58,997 nucleotides of DNA from a virus: IMG/VR virus record IMGVR_UViG_3300029999_000505, positions 1 to 58,997 of that record. One strand, given 5' to 3'. Shown here piece by piece: positions 34,501 to 42,791 of this stretch; the stretch's first letter is position 1, and every line of letters begins with the position of its first letter. The position numbers and the translations under genes were made by a program. Under the pieces are notes generated by a model. That model searched no databases, was not told the DNA's origin, and saw only the letters and a list, made by a program, of their open reading frames with translations.

Positions 34501-34950
34501 ACGGACGAGCTTTCAGCGGCGGGCTTTGCGCTTGGCAGCGGAACGGGCGCAACTGCTGGCGGCGGCGGCGGCGGCACAACGGTCGCGAGTTACGCGACTT
34601 ATAGCAACACGCCTGCCGTCGCGCTGACGCAGACGAACTCGACGACGATCGCACTAGCCGCGGTGTCCGTGTCCTTTGCCGCCGTGACGCTTCTCTATAA
34701 CGCGAGAACGATCACGATCCCCGCACCAACAGCGCCGCAGTGGTATTACATCACGATTGCTGATCCTGATTTCTACGGGGATGCAGGCAGCACTAGTCCG
34801 CTTCAGGTCTTCGCTGAGATGACCACGGAAAAGTGCGACGCGAGCGGATACATCTACATGGGCGCGATTCAGGTAAACGCCAGCGCCGTTGCTGCTCTGT
34901 CTCTACCTGGCGGGGAGCCAGCGCCCGACGCCTTTCTGGTGGGCTCCTGA
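31546..34950 (+). CDS. Central tail hub / host-specificity protein
   Basis: 1134 residues from ATG 31546. A hydrophobic Gly/Ala-rich N-terminus (AAGAAMVAAGITFTVLSAGF) precedes NPIEPWNIIYGRAKVGGTLV, the opening of phage J-like hub proteins. The segment RYALNGQFNLEMKRGEVLQN is the phage tail-tip domain. The C-terminus contains beta-rich and fibronectin-like parts after a Gly-rich hinge. It would form the tail-tip trimer that contacts the host. Confidence 0.88.
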   Translation: MSKWVDIAAGAAMVAAGITFTVLSAGFATPATMLLITAGAGMVMSGIGTLLSGTVGGTHTTRRNPIEPWNIIYGRAKVGGTLVYVGEWGTNNQWCDMVIVLAGHPCASVDALLFDGQRLRLDANGCCFPPTQQTLHLVSVSRTNDVVTLVLPYAVTDLEEGDSLIVESVSDRTFNGTFPMTIVNPTTLTYLCGGAQVASIANSGVVKTMWPNYGAKVHMEVLLGNHTATFPGMVSGTPYDGDLSRTPVLNANNPWGPTCMLLGKTSVFLRLHYSDAIFANGLPTISFHVSGKSGIYDPRTGAPGAPSTAVVARPTTLLNGWGNNVHAGPYELGQDEATNWGLNDDTTYPYLSPDAAVDNDTTTAASVSIYHDHKYAGCIWSFSSVASQQLYLNVLSEIPLTASNAPVTQRSAGIWYSLDGGNSFTELYNLVAHPLGYDSVLLPLTQDMSQVQVMAFTDSHDDMSHTVYDITVAAVSMQASNTVASPTAGYTENAALCIADYLAHPVWGFGSPYGTEIPLPQLIAAANICDEAVPLAEGGTESRYALNGQFNLEMKRGEVLQNMLTSCGGRLTYSSGQFVIWPAAWTGAVPLGSLPPVTSGEYVAWAYPTTASTGTDSSVGDVGNINVTVAGFDAWAASEGNSAGGYLELINYNSGNIYVGPDGQQTTVNPGGFTGAAWSGFVMPTLPGDAVIQAIYPMLTLASPSSENGAGGIWAAGSGVFPWQWEPQNYTGLVGGNIPNGTFPAQQFFGKLETELTAATVTGCTIGLRLAGVGGALPQTIIISFVGIAIYYTSASEATPPVGSNLAINPLVNAAGPFRWRQKLAIRDLYNGVKGTYISPVNNWEASDIPPYAQDNDHGYYSGSPMFPFGDANLAADGGDRRWLDIQLPFTISVACAQRLCKIELLRRRQQGTGTFIFNMAMYQATVLDIIEMTLPLLGWTGKLLEISAHRFTMNKQQIDGNDVTLLGSEIDVQETDPSVYEWSTTDELSAAGFALGSGTGATAGGGGGGTTVASYATYSNTPAVALTQTNSTTIALAAVSVSFAAVTLLYNARTITIPAPTAPQWYYITIADPDFYGDAGSTSPLQVFAEMTTEKCDASGYIYMGAIQVNASAVAALSLPGGEPAPDAFLVGS

Positions 34951-35660
34951 TGGCATCGCAAGGGGTCTTTCTCAATAGCACTGATCCGGCACCACTCGCT
35001 GGCTATCAGAATGCGAAGCCGCAAACTGATGGGGGGGTCCCGCTCACCTCGGTATCGCTCGGGGTGCCGAACACGGGCGGCACCGCGATCAAGGTTGCAA
35101 GCTACACAGCCACAGCATCTGACTGTGGTCTGCTGCTCGTCTTCGAGTCAGCCGTTGCGGTCACGCTGACTCTGCCGACGCTTCCGCCTTTCGCACAGTG
35201 GACAGTGAGCGTCGCGAATAATGGCGCTGGTATTGTTGCGGTTAGTCCAGGAAGTCTGACGCTCGACGGCGGCAGCGGGCTGAACTTGCAGCCGACCTGC
35301 GGCGTGATCATTGCGACCAACGGAACCAACTATTTCAGCGCGCGAGGCGTTGTCGGGACGACGATCTATGACGGAACCGCAGATCCGACAGTAGGCCTCG
35401 GTGTCAACGGTGATCTTTTTATTGAACTCAACGATACGGACGAGGGCGGCGGCGGTGGCACTGGCCCCGAGCCGTTCATGTTCGTTCAGAGTTCTCCAGC
35501 TTACGTCTGGGTGATCGCGCATGACTTAGGCACTTATCCCGCCGTCACGGTGATAGACAGCAGCGGCAATTGGGTCATAGGCTCCGTTCACTATGACTCA
35601 CTCAATCAGGTCACCCTTACCTTTTCAGCAGCTTTCAGCGGTACAGCGGTGCTCGTCTAA
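34950..35660 (+). CDS. Tail-tip attached fibre-like protein
   Basis: 236 residues, starting inside the hub stop (TGATG). Beta-rich with hydrophobic repeats; central VNGDLFIELNDTDEGGGGG and a C-terminal domain VWVIAHDLGTYPAVTVIDSS seen in small fibre modules. Likely a short fibre or adaptor for the larger fibres downstream. Confidence 0.7.
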   Translation: MASQGVFLNSTDPAPLAGYQNAKPQTDGGVPLTSVSLGVPNTGGTAIKVASYTATASDCGLLLVFESAVAVTLTLPTLPPFAQWTVSVANNGAGIVAVSPGSLTLDGGSGLNLQPTCGVIIATNGTNYFSARGVVGTTIYDGTADPTVGLGVNGDLFIELNDTDEGGGGGTGPEPFMFVQSSPAYVWVIAHDLGTYPAVTVIDSSGNWVIGSVHYDSLNQVTLTFSAAFSGTAVLV

Positions 35661-35675
35661 AGGAGACGTCTTCAC

Positions 35676-37109
35676 ATGGCCATCACGTATCTAAGCCCGA
35701 TAAACCTCAGCCAGCAGGAACTCCAAAATGCGAGGATTCAGAATCTTGGTACTGATCCGAGCACGCCCGTCGAAGGTCAGATTTGGGAGAACACGAGCAC
35801 CCACACGCTGCACGTATATGACGGCACGGCGGTTCAGACGCTGGCGTCGCTGGTTAACAGACTCGATCAGTTTGCTGTGCCGCAATCGACTCTGAGCTTC
35901 AATAATCAATCGCTTACCAATCTCGCGCAACCAGTGAATCCGAACGATGCCGCGACGAAAACCTATGTTGATCAGTCTGCGCTTGGACTTAGCGTCAAAG
36001 CATCGGTCGCGGTGGCCACCACGGTTGCGGGAACGCTAGCGACGTCCTTCGCGAGCGGTCAGATCATCGATGGCGTCACGCTCGCAACCGGCCAGCGCAT
36101 TCTCATCAAGAATCAGGCCAGCGGTTCAGACAACGGAATTTATGTCGTCAGCTCTTCGGGCGCTCCTGTTCGCTCGGCTGACTGCAACTCGTCGACTAAC
36201 TACACCGCGGGCGCTTTCGTGTTCGTCGAAGATGGCACGGTCAATCAGGGTGCTGCCTATGTTGTCAACACGCAGGGAACGATTACTCCTGGAACGACAT
36301 CGGTCGCCTGGGTGCAATTCTCTGGGACCTCGCCCACAGCGACCAACCTGAGCGCGGGCGTTCTCGGCTCTATACCTTACCAGTCTGCGGCAAGTACCAC
36401 TTTGATGCTTTCGGGAAACACCGCGGCGACGGATACGGTCCTGGTGTCGCACGGAACGGGATCAACGGCAGCAGCGCCGACACTCTCAAATGCGCCAGCG
36501 TTGAGCGCGGCAAATATGACAAGTTTCCCGACGCTCAATCAGAGCACAACCGGGAATGCAGCGACAGCGACGACGGCTGGCACAACGACCAACGTAGCAG
36601 GGGGTGCGATTGGGTCCATCCATTATCAGTCTGCGGCGAGCACTACGGCGTTTCTGGCAGGGAACACTGCGGCGAGCGACATGGTTGTCGTATCGCACGG
36701 GTCCGGGTCCGCTGCCGTTGCACCCACTCTAACGAACGCGCCGGCTCTTTCAGCAGCAAACATGACAGCGTTTCCTACGCTGAATCAAAACACGTCTGGA
36801 ACTGCTGCAGGGCTCTCGAGCACGCTTGCGGTCACATCCGGAGGAACAGGCGGCGCGACCGCAGCGGCCGCAAAGACCGGCCTCGGCTTCATGACAAGGT
36901 TTGCAGCGAACGTGGGAGACGGATCGACCACGAGCATCGTCGTGACGCATAACCTCGGCACCCAGGATGTTCAGGCCAAGGTGTATCTTGCGACGACGCC
37001 GTTCAACGTCGTGATGTGCGATGTACAGCTCACCAGCACCAACACGCTGACGCTGATCTTCGCCACGGCACCGACCACGGCTCAGTATCGCGTTGTGGTC
37101 ATGGGCTAA
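35676..37109 (+). CDS. Tail fibre with internal ~81-residue duplication
   Basis: 477 residues. The N-terminus (MAITYLSPINLSQQELQNAR ... NPNDAATKTYVD) is a fibre attachment domain. Two copies of a segment containing YQSAAST, VSHG and APTL..NAPALSAANMT follow in tandem. The C-terminus, MTRFAANVGDGSTTSIVVTH, is a trimerisation-type domain. Repeats of TLNQSTTGNAATAT type are shared with the fibre at 37299-38603, which favours recombination. Confidence 0.82.
   Translation: MAITYLSPINLSQQELQNARIQNLGTDPSTPVEGQIWENTSTHTLHVYDGTAVQTLASLVNRLDQFAVPQSTLSFNNQSLTNLAQPVNPNDAATKTYVDQSALGLSVKASVAVATTVAGTLATSFASGQIIDGVTLATGQRILIKNQASGSDNGIYVVSSSGAPVRSADCNSSTNYTAGAFVFVEDGTVNQGAAYVVNTQGTITPGTTSVAWVQFSGTSPTATNLSAGVLGSIPYQSAASTTLMLSGNTAATDTVLVSHGTGSTAAAPTLSNAPALSAANMTSFPTLNQSTTGNAATATTAGTTTNVAGGAIGSIHYQSAASTTAFLAGNTAASDMVVVSHGSGSAAVAPTLTNAPALSAANMTAFPTLNQNTSGTAAGLSSTLAVTSGGTGGATAAAAKTGLGFMTRFAANVGDGSTTSIVVTHNLGTQDVQAKVYLATTPFNVVMCDVQLTSTNTLTLIFATAPTTAQYRVVVMG
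36366..36830 (+). repeat. ~245-nt tandem duplication in the fibre gene
   Basis: Copy 1 starts near 36366 and copy 2 near 36610; both encode YQSAASTT...SHG.GS...APTL.NAPALSAANMT.FPTLNQ. The protein repeats are about 81 residues. Nucleotide identity is visibly high but not perfect. Confidence 0.75.
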
Positions 37110-37113
37110 TCCA

Positions 37114-37302
37114 ATGACGATTGAGTATCTCAGTCCGATCGATCTCGGTGGAAACCCAATTTCCTCCGTTTCGAACCCAGTCAATCCGCAGGACGCGGCC
37201 ACGAAGAGCTATGTAGACGCTGGTGGCAGCACGTCTATCAGTGTGAATGGCGTGAATGCTCCGAGCGGCGGCATAACGGTGAACGGAGTGACTCCGCTAT
37301 GA
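37114..37302 (+). CDS. Mini-fibre with only an attachment domain
   Basis: 62 residues from ATG 37114. MTIEYLSPIDLGGNPISSVS and NPQDAATKSYVD match the N-terminal attachment domain of the preceding fibre (YLSPINL ... NPNDAATKTYVD). It then ends after a short Gly/Ser/Val segment and overlaps the next fibre start (ATGA). It may be an adaptor peptide or a remnant of fibre shuffling. Confidence 0.65.
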   Translation: MTIEYLSPIDLGGNPISSVSNPVNPQDAATKSYVDAGGSTSISVNGVNAPSGGITVNGVTPL

Positions 37303-38603
37303 GTGGAAATTTTAGCAATACGACTCCGGCTGCCACATCGGGAAACGTCAACGCGACCTGGCAAATGGATGGGTCTGGCAATATATCGGCTCAGGTTCCG
37401 ACGCTTCCTTCGGGAGCACAAGGCTTGGTCGTTGCGACGCCAGCAGCGGCGACCGGCATTTCGTCTCTGCGCGCTCTGGTAGCCACCGACATCCCCACAC
37501 TCAATCAGAGCACGACTGGGACGGCTGCGAACGTCACAGGCACCGTCGCGGTTGCTAATGGCGGAACCGGGGCGGCAACAGTGGCGGCGAACTCAGTCTT
37601 CGGTAATTTCACGGGGAGCACGGCAGCTCCAGGCTTTGCGGCAGCGCCTACCTTCAGCGCGGCGAATCTCACGAACTTCCCGACCTTCAATCAGTCTACG
37701 ACCGGGAATGCAGCAACCGCCACAGCGCTCTCTACACCTCTCGTGGTGGGCCAGGGAGGCCTCGCCACGGCCACGGCGCCGGCGTCAGCTCAGATTCCCA
37801 TCGCGCAGTCAGCCAGCGCCTACGCGCCGAAGACGATCAGCGGGGATGGCACTCTGTCGATCGCCGGCGCTCTCGTGGTCACGAAAACCAACGGAACGGC
37901 CTTCGCGCCTTCGGCGACGACGGACACGACGATCGCTTCTAATATCGCGAGCGGTACGCTAGCCGCGGCGCGACTCCCTGCCACGATGTCCGCGACGGCC
38001 TTCAGCGGCAACGTGGGGATCACGGGCACCCTTGCGGTAAGCGGCGCGGTCAGTGCGGCTTCACTCACCACCACGTCATACATCAATACCTTGGGAGTGA
38101 TTATAACCACGACCGGGCAAGCGATAAACATCGTCAACGGTTCTAACGGAATAGGACTCTATGGCGGATCGATTGGAGCCGGCGGGATCATCCAGGCGCT
38201 AGATTCGGGGATACTTTACAGCGGTACAACAGGCTTCGTTATCGCTGACGGCGCTTACTCGGGCGGCGCTCGCTGGGACGCCTCCGGCAATCTGACGGAG
38301 ACCGGAAACCTCGTCGTGACCGGCATTGCTACCTTTGGGGGTTTTCAGAGCAAAACAGCCAATTACACTACGCTGATCACCGACAGTTATGTGCTGATGA
38401 ATTCTGCCTCAGCGACCACAGTCACGGTTACTACTTCAGGCTTGCTTGTCGGACAGAACTTGACCATAAAAAACATCGGCACCGGAGTTGTCACCATCAC
38501 GCCGGTGTCAGGCACGATTGATCGCTCGGCCAGCATGACGCTCTCGATTCAATACCAGTCCGTCGACATGGTTTGGGATGGGTCGAATTTCTGGATCACA
38601 TAA
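37299..38603 (+). CDS. Tail fibre with shared repeats
   Basis: 434 residues, low-complexity Ala/Thr/Gly repeats in the first half (IPTLNQSTTGTAAN, VANGGTGAAT, FPTFNQSTTGNAATAT). A beta-helix-like region follows, and a C-terminal head (TTVTVTTSGLLVGQNLTIKN ... VWDGSNFWIT) is typical for fibre tips. It lacks its own attachment domain, which may be supplied by the mini-fibre upstream. Confidence 0.8.
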   Translation: MSGNFSNTTPAATSGNVNATWQMDGSGNISAQVPTLPSGAQGLVVATPAAATGISSLRALVATDIPTLNQSTTGTAANVTGTVAVANGGTGAATVAANSVFGNFTGSTAAPGFAAAPTFSAANLTNFPTFNQSTTGNAATATALSTPLVVGQGGLATATAPASAQIPIAQSASAYAPKTISGDGTLSIAGALVVTKTNGTAFAPSATTDTTIASNIASGTLAAARLPATMSATAFSGNVGITGTLAVSGAVSAASLTTTSYINTLGVIITTTGQAINIVNGSNGIGLYGGSIGAGGIIQALDSGILYSGTTGFVIADGAYSGGARWDASGNLTETGNLVVTGIATFGGFQSKTANYTTLITDSYVLMNSASATTVTVTTSGLLVGQNLTIKNIGTGVVTITPVSGTIDRSASMTLSIQYQSVDMVWDGSNFWIT

Positions 38604-38622
38604 GAAGGGAAAGGTTTATCGC

Positions 38623-40449
38623 ATGACTTACATTCCAGCAGCTAATCTGCAAGTCCCCTTTTGGGATGCGTACGGACACTCGTTCTTTGCCGGTACGGCG
38701 GGCGGGTTCGATAATACGGATCGGATGGATGGGGCGCTTCGCGCAGCGCTCGGGATTGAATGGTCGGACTTCCGCAATTTTTGTGTTGGCGGTGCGAAGC
38801 TGACCTATACCATCGCCTCGAATGGTGGTTATCCGCAATTTCTGAATCAGATAACCAAACCGGCCCGTACCGCGTGGCCGTATGCTGCCGGTGATGCGGG
38901 TGGCTGCTTCTTAGTGTGGGGCGTAAATGACATCGGCAATACCCCGGTGGCGAATCTTCCCAGCTATGTACAAACATATCCGCATTGCCTGCGTGCTGCC
39001 ATTTCACGTTTTCGCTCATCGGTGATTCACTACATTACGAACGCAACTCGCTGGACCTCGTTCGGAACGAACTTCTCGACGGTTGCGCCAACGGTGGGTG
39101 CAACCAGTACCGGTGATTACTCCAGTGGCAGCATCAAAAAGGTCACAGTCATAGATTCAGCAGGTACCTCAACGGCAACCTACACGGTGCCTACTGACTG
39201 GACTGGCGGTGTCATTGGATTTGGCCTTATTTCTACCTCCGGCACCGCGGGTGGAACGTGGACCTGGGGCGGAACGGTCACCAGTTATATCGATGTCCTG
39301 TTGGGTACGAATGGCAATGGATCGACCACCTACACGGGCGGCAACGCCGCCGTAGGGGGCCAGACACTCGCCTTTGGTTATGTTTGCAGGCGCTTCACCG
39401 TTCCCGCGAGTGGGGCTGGATTGACCATCACCCTGAAGCTGACCCAGGTCGATGCCAGTGGAAGCGCTGCCATCGATGCTGCATGGCTCGAAGCCTACAA
39501 TCCTGGCCCGGTGATCGTACTGAACTGTCCACGGCCGCTCTTGATTGGCTACCAAGGGTACTCGCAAAACACGAATTGGAGTGGCGCGGTAAGTGTCACA
39601 AGCCCGAACGCCGATGTGGCTGCGTTGAACGTCATTATGGCGGGCGTGGTGGCGGAGTTCGATTCGATGGTGCAGTTGGCTAATCTCGACGGCGCATTGA
39701 ATCAAAACAACAGTTTGCCGACCGGTGTCACGTCGCTTTACTTCTCGGACGGTCTGCACCCGAATGAGTACGGCAATGCAAAGTGTTGCGATGCGATCAT
39801 CGCTGCCGTTCAACTATGCCGTCCAAGTATTCCGCTGGGGGAGTCAGCCCAATTCGCCACCCCTAATTCGAGGTCTGGCCCCCGGCGTAGGCCGATCTTG
39901 ACGGGCCAATATCATCTGCCGGAATGCGCGAGCTTATCGTCGTCGACACTCTATTCGTGCGCAGCCGGGGATGTGTTTGCGATTCCTTTCGCCCTTACGG
40001 AGATGCGCATTCTTCCCGTCACGTTTGCGTGTCAGCAAAGTAATGCACCGGCAACCTCGGGGTCCAATATTCGTTGGGGCGTGTATAACGACCCGAATTG
40101 GATCGGGTATCCGCAAGGGCTTGTCTTTGAAGTCCATGCGGCGGCAGCACTCGCACTCGGCACAACGGCTGGCGTAAAGACGCAGAATCCTCCTGTGCGC
40201 CCCCTTGATCCAGGCCTGTATTGGATCGTGTTCAAAGTCGACTCGTTGGGCACAACCGTCAGTCAGCTATTCACAATCGTTGGGCCGAGTCCATACCTTC
40301 CCGCTTGGCAGGCAGCGGGCGGTATAACGAGCGCGATGGCTTGGAAGCTTACTGGCCAAGCTGCCGGTTCGTTCGCCTCACTGATGGCTAACTTTCCCAC
40401 TGGTGCCGTGTTGGCATCAACGGTGCCGCTCGTGAGTATCGCGTTCTAA
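38623..40449 (+). CDS. SGNH/GDSL-hydrolase tail fibre
   Basis: 608 residues from ATG 38623 behind AAGAAGGGAAAGG. Residues 1-400 carry the SGNH blocks: block I YGHS (Ser20), block III GVND (100-103), block V SDGLHPNEYGN (D376, H379). This predicts a Ser-His-Asp esterase, for example removing acetyl groups from host polysaccharide. A beta-sandwich-like insert lies between blocks III and V. Residues about 430-608 form a second beta-rich domain. The canonical GDS is changed to GHS at block I. Confidence 0.82.
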   Translation: MTYIPAANLQVPFWDAYGHSFFAGTAGGFDNTDRMDGALRAALGIEWSDFRNFCVGGAKLTYTIASNGGYPQFLNQITKPARTAWPYAAGDAGGCFLVWGVNDIGNTPVANLPSYVQTYPHCLRAAISRFRSSVIHYITNATRWTSFGTNFSTVAPTVGATSTGDYSSGSIKKVTVIDSAGTSTATYTVPTDWTGGVIGFGLISTSGTAGGTWTWGGTVTSYIDVLLGTNGNGSTTYTGGNAAVGGQTLAFGYVCRRFTVPASGAGLTITLKLTQVDASGSAAIDAAWLEAYNPGPVIVLNCPRPLLIGYQGYSQNTNWSGAVSVTSPNADVAALNVIMAGVVAEFDSMVQLANLDGALNQNNSLPTGVTSLYFSDGLHPNEYGNAKCCDAIIAAVQLCRPSIPLGESAQFATPNSRSGPRRRPILTGQYHLPECASLSSSTLYSCAAGDVFAIPFALTEMRILPVTFACQQSNAPATSGSNIRWGVYNDPNWIGYPQGLVFEVHAAAALALGTTAGVKTQNPPVRPLDPGLYWIVFKVDSLGTTVSQLFTIVGPSPYLPAWQAAGGITSAMAWKLTGQAAGSFASLMANFPTGAVLASTVPLVSIAF

Positions 40450-40460
40450 GAGGCTTAATC

Positions 40461-40652
40461 ATGGCGAATGGTGATGTATTTCGCAAGGTCGGCGGGGCCT
40501 GGGTGCTGGTCGGAAATCTCTCCGGACCTCCGGGAAGCGGCAGCGGCGGCTCCGGAAGCTCGACCACGCATGACGAGCCTCTGACAGACGGAAACAGCAA
40601 TCTTATCTTTGCAGCAGGCGACGTAATCATGGTCTTGGGAGTTGTGAATTGA
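40461..40652 (+). CDS. Short Gly/Ser-rich fibre-associated protein
   Basis: 63 residues. MANGDVFRKVGGAWVLVGNL followed by a flexible GPPGSGSGGSGSS stretch. Similar beginnings occur in small phage fibre adaptors. The stop overlaps the next start (TTGA). Confidence 0.55.
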   Translation: MANGDVFRKVGGAWVLVGNLSGPPGSGSGGSGSSTTHDEPLTDGNSNLIFAAGDVIMVLGVVN

Positions 40653-41602
40653 GCACACTTAGCAGCGTCATTCTTGAGGGCCTGGCGGGGGCGATTCCGG
40701 CGGCCTCGATTGCGGGCCGACTTTACTTCACGACGGACACGCTCCACGTTTTCCGCGATAGTGGCACGGCATGGGTCGATGTGACGCCTGGCGGCGCCGG
40801 GCTCACTAATCCAATGACCACGGCGGGGGACATCATCGTCGGTGGGGCGAGCGGCGCGCCTGGACGGCTGCCTGTGGGCGCCAATGGCCAGGTGTTGACC
40901 ATCGTATCGGGCGCGCCTGCTTACGCGGCGGCTTCTGGTGGCGGTGGTAGTGGCGCTTTCGCGGGGCCGAATGCAGCCTGGCAGTTCGATGATTTTCTTT
41001 CTTCCAACCTTTCGAGCGCGCTGGGATGGGGGCAAAATGGTGGAGGAGCCGGAGCGTACTTTGCGAATGGCGCCTCGAATGCGGCGGATCATCCTGGCAA
41101 TTGGAACATTCAAGCTAACAGCAACGGCCAGTGGCTGTTCGTCATGCTCGGGCCAGCTAACACAGCTTCCACCGTCGCTCTTACCACGGCAGTATCGGCG
41201 ACCATTGTCGCTTGCTGCATCGTAAACAGTCCTTACAGTACGGCGGGTGGCACCACGACCTTTGGATGGTACGACAATACCGGGGGAACCTCGCCCAACG
41301 GCGTCTTTTTCCACCACGACAATATCGTCAACGGAAATGATAACTGGTGGGCGTTCGTGGTGGTGGGTGGCACGGTCACCAAAACGGATACAGGCGTTTC
41401 AGCGATTGCGGCTTGGCATAATCTTGAACTTGTTGTGGTTGGCACGGCCGTCACTTTCCTGATCGACGGCATCAGCGTCGCTACGGGAACGGGCATCGGC
41501 GCTTCCAATTATGCTCCTGGCTTCTTTGCCTGGAACAACGCTGGCCCTGCAACTAACATTTTCTTCGATTGGTTCGCGATGCAACTGGATTTCCCGCGCT
41601 AG
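40649..41602 (+). CDS. Terminal fibre/lectin-like tail protein
   Basis: 317 residues from TTG 40649. N-terminal GRLYFTTDTLHVFRDSGTAW is an attachment repeat common in fibres. A collagen-like or Gly-rich linker and a C-terminal jelly-roll-like domain (WQFDDFLSSNLSSALGWGQN ... FFDWFAMQLDFPR) resemble concanavalin-like carbohydrate binders. Last gene of the late region; it meets the leftward gene tail to tail with a 4-nt overlap. Confidence 0.7.
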   Translation: MSTLSSVILEGLAGAIPAASIAGRLYFTTDTLHVFRDSGTAWVDVTPGGAGLTNPMTTAGDIIVGGASGAPGRLPVGANGQVLTIVSGAPAYAAASGGGGSGAFAGPNAAWQFDDFLSSNLSSALGWGQNGGGAGAYFANGASNAADHPGNWNIQANSNGQWLFVMLGPANTASTVALTTAVSATIVACCIVNSPYSTAGGTTTFGWYDNTGGTSPNGVFFHHDNIVNGNDNWWAFVVVGGTVTKTDTGVSAIAAWHNLELVVVGTAVTFLIDGISVATGTGIGASNYAPGFFAWNNAGPATNIFFDWFAMQLDFPR

Positions 41603-41802
41603 TCGTGATCGGGTAAGAGCGTCGGCAACCGGTCATCAAGCGGTCGATGACAGTCACAGGTACATGCCGCCCCGCAAAACTTGCACGTCTTCCGACAGTC
41701 AACGTGTTGCTTGTGAAAGCACGCCGTCGAGAGATACTTGTGAGGGTCCGCAGGGGGCGGCGTCTGTGTGTGGGCAGGGCTCCTCTGCGGCTGCTTAAAC
41801 AT
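41599..41802 (-). CDS. Small Cys/His-rich protein
   Basis: 67 residues from ATG 41802, which overlaps the upstream HTH gene by 8 nt. The C-terminal half, CFHKQHVDCRKTCKFCGAAC and CDCH, contains seven Cys and three His in about 30 residues, so one or two zinc sites are likely. Function unknown; possibly a cofactor of the two HTH proteins it is coupled to. Confidence 0.65.
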   Translation of the reverse strand: MFKQPQRSPAHTQTPPPADPHKYLSTACFHKQHVDCRKTCKFCGAACTCDCHRPLDDRLPTLLPDHD

Positions 41803-41989
41803 GGGTCTCATTCTCGTCGTTCCCGTGGCGGAGGAGATTCTCCAGTTCCTGCCGTCTGATGAGTGTGCGCCCACCGGCTTTGACGCGTTGGAGTTTGCCT
41901 TTCGAGAGCCACGCCGAAATCGTCCAGTGAGACACGCGAAGCAGTTCGGCCGCTTCTTTTGTCGTCACGTATTCCCCAACGGTGATCAT
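41795..41989 (-). CDS. Excisionase-family helix-turn-helix protein 1
   Basis: 64 residues from ATG 41989, which overlaps the upstream stop (ATGA). TTKEAAELLRVSHWTISAWL then KLQRVKAGGRTLIRRQELEN is the winged HTH of Xis/MerR-like proteins. It could act as excisionase or as a small regulator. Located 3.8 kb from the integrase, with terminators between, so it is expressed separately. Confidence 0.82.
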   Translation of the reverse strand: MITVGEYVTTKEAAELLRVSHWTISAWLSKGKLQRVKAGGRTLIRRQELENLLRHGNDENETHV

Positions 41990-42249
41990 GATTGCTCCCC
42001 TCTCGTTTGTGTGTCGCGTCCGCCTCTGGTGTTGTCTGAAATGAATTTCATAAAGCTGCTCTGAGGGATCCGCTGGATGTTGCCAACGCGCACGTGTGGC
42101 ACCTGGCCACTGTCGATCAACCGCTGGATCGTTACCACGCTGCAACTAAGAATCTGCGCCGCTTCCTTCGCCTTCAGCATTACGTCCGCTTTCGGCGGCT
42201 CTACTACCTCCGTCTTTGCTGAAGCCGACTTCACCTTCTTCTTGGTCAT
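41986..42249 (-). CDS. Excisionase-family helix-turn-helix protein 2
   Basis: 87 residues from ATG 42249 (GTG 42258 possible). After a Lys-rich start, LKAKEAAQILSCSVVTIQRL and VPHVRVGNIQRIPQSSF form the HTH plus wing. It is paralogous in fold to the next gene and coupled to it. Two such genes in tandem suggest a heteromeric or alternative regulator/excisionase pair. AAAGGG upstream serves as ribosome binding site. Confidence 0.8.
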   Translation of the reverse strand: MTKKKVKSASAKTEVVEPPKADVMLKAKEAAQILSCSVVTIQRLIDSGQVPHVRVGNIQRIPQSSFMKFISDNTRGGRDTQTRGEQS

Positions 42250-42399
42250 TTTGGTCACCCTTTCCCTCTCTTGATGTCTTTGCTATCGGGCGCCAGTTAA
42301 GGGAGCTATATCGCCGAGCCTTTCATGAACCCTGTGGAAAAGAAAAAAGTCGGTCGCAGAGGACGCGAGAAGCACCCCCGGCCGGTCGAGTGAGCCAAG

Positions 42400-42431
42400 A
42401 AAACGCCGCTGCGCTTGAAACGCAACGGCGT
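42400..42431 (-). terminator. Leftward rho-independent terminator after the DUF3768 gene
   Basis: ACGCCG-C-TGCG (from 42403) pairs with CGCA-A-CGGCGT (to 42431) around CTTGAAA. In the leftward direction the stem is followed by TTTTC (42403-42399). It ends the small-gene operon starting near 45074. The surrounding 42259-42460 has no gene and should also hold the promoter for the HTH pair; I cannot assign it. Confidence 0.75.
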
Positions 42432-42460
42432 GAAAAGAGTACCCTTCAGTGGATCGTCTG

Positions 42461-42791
42461 TCAGTACTCGCTGGCCAGCATGATCGTTAGGACCCGGCGC
42501 GTCTTTTCGGGGTTCGCCGGGTCTTCACTTCCGTACTCAAGCGATCGGTCGTAATAATCGATCTTCCAAAACACCTTGGGTGTCGTTGTGCGTGATGGCT
42601 CCGAAGTCGCGCTCTCCATGCGGGTTGTTACCGGGTGTAAACGCGTCGAAGGTTTCGACCAGCTCGCGGATGCGGGACTGATCAGCAAGGGGCAGGGCGC
42701 TGATGCCAGGCGTCTGGAGGACGCGACTGGCGACCCCCATAGCCGTCCGGGCGAGGTCATTGAGCTCTGCGATGCGCTGAGTGTCGGTCAT
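42461..42791 (-). pseudogene. DUF3768 gene broken by one extra nucleotide
   Basis: The first frame (from ATG 42791) encodes [14 protein letters not shown] ... [19 protein letters not shown], the N-terminal part of DUF3768. One extra C in ACCCAAGG (about 42575) moves the rest, [19 protein letters not shown] and [11 protein letters not shown], into another frame. Together they make the full family pattern. Span 331 nt, one more than a multiple of three. The start overlaps the upstream stop (ATGA). Unknown function. Confidence 0.8.

Noticed and set aside
42461-42760. Separate 99-residue gene
   Set aside because: Only its last 40 residues look like protein and they complete DUF3768 begun in the neighbouring frame.
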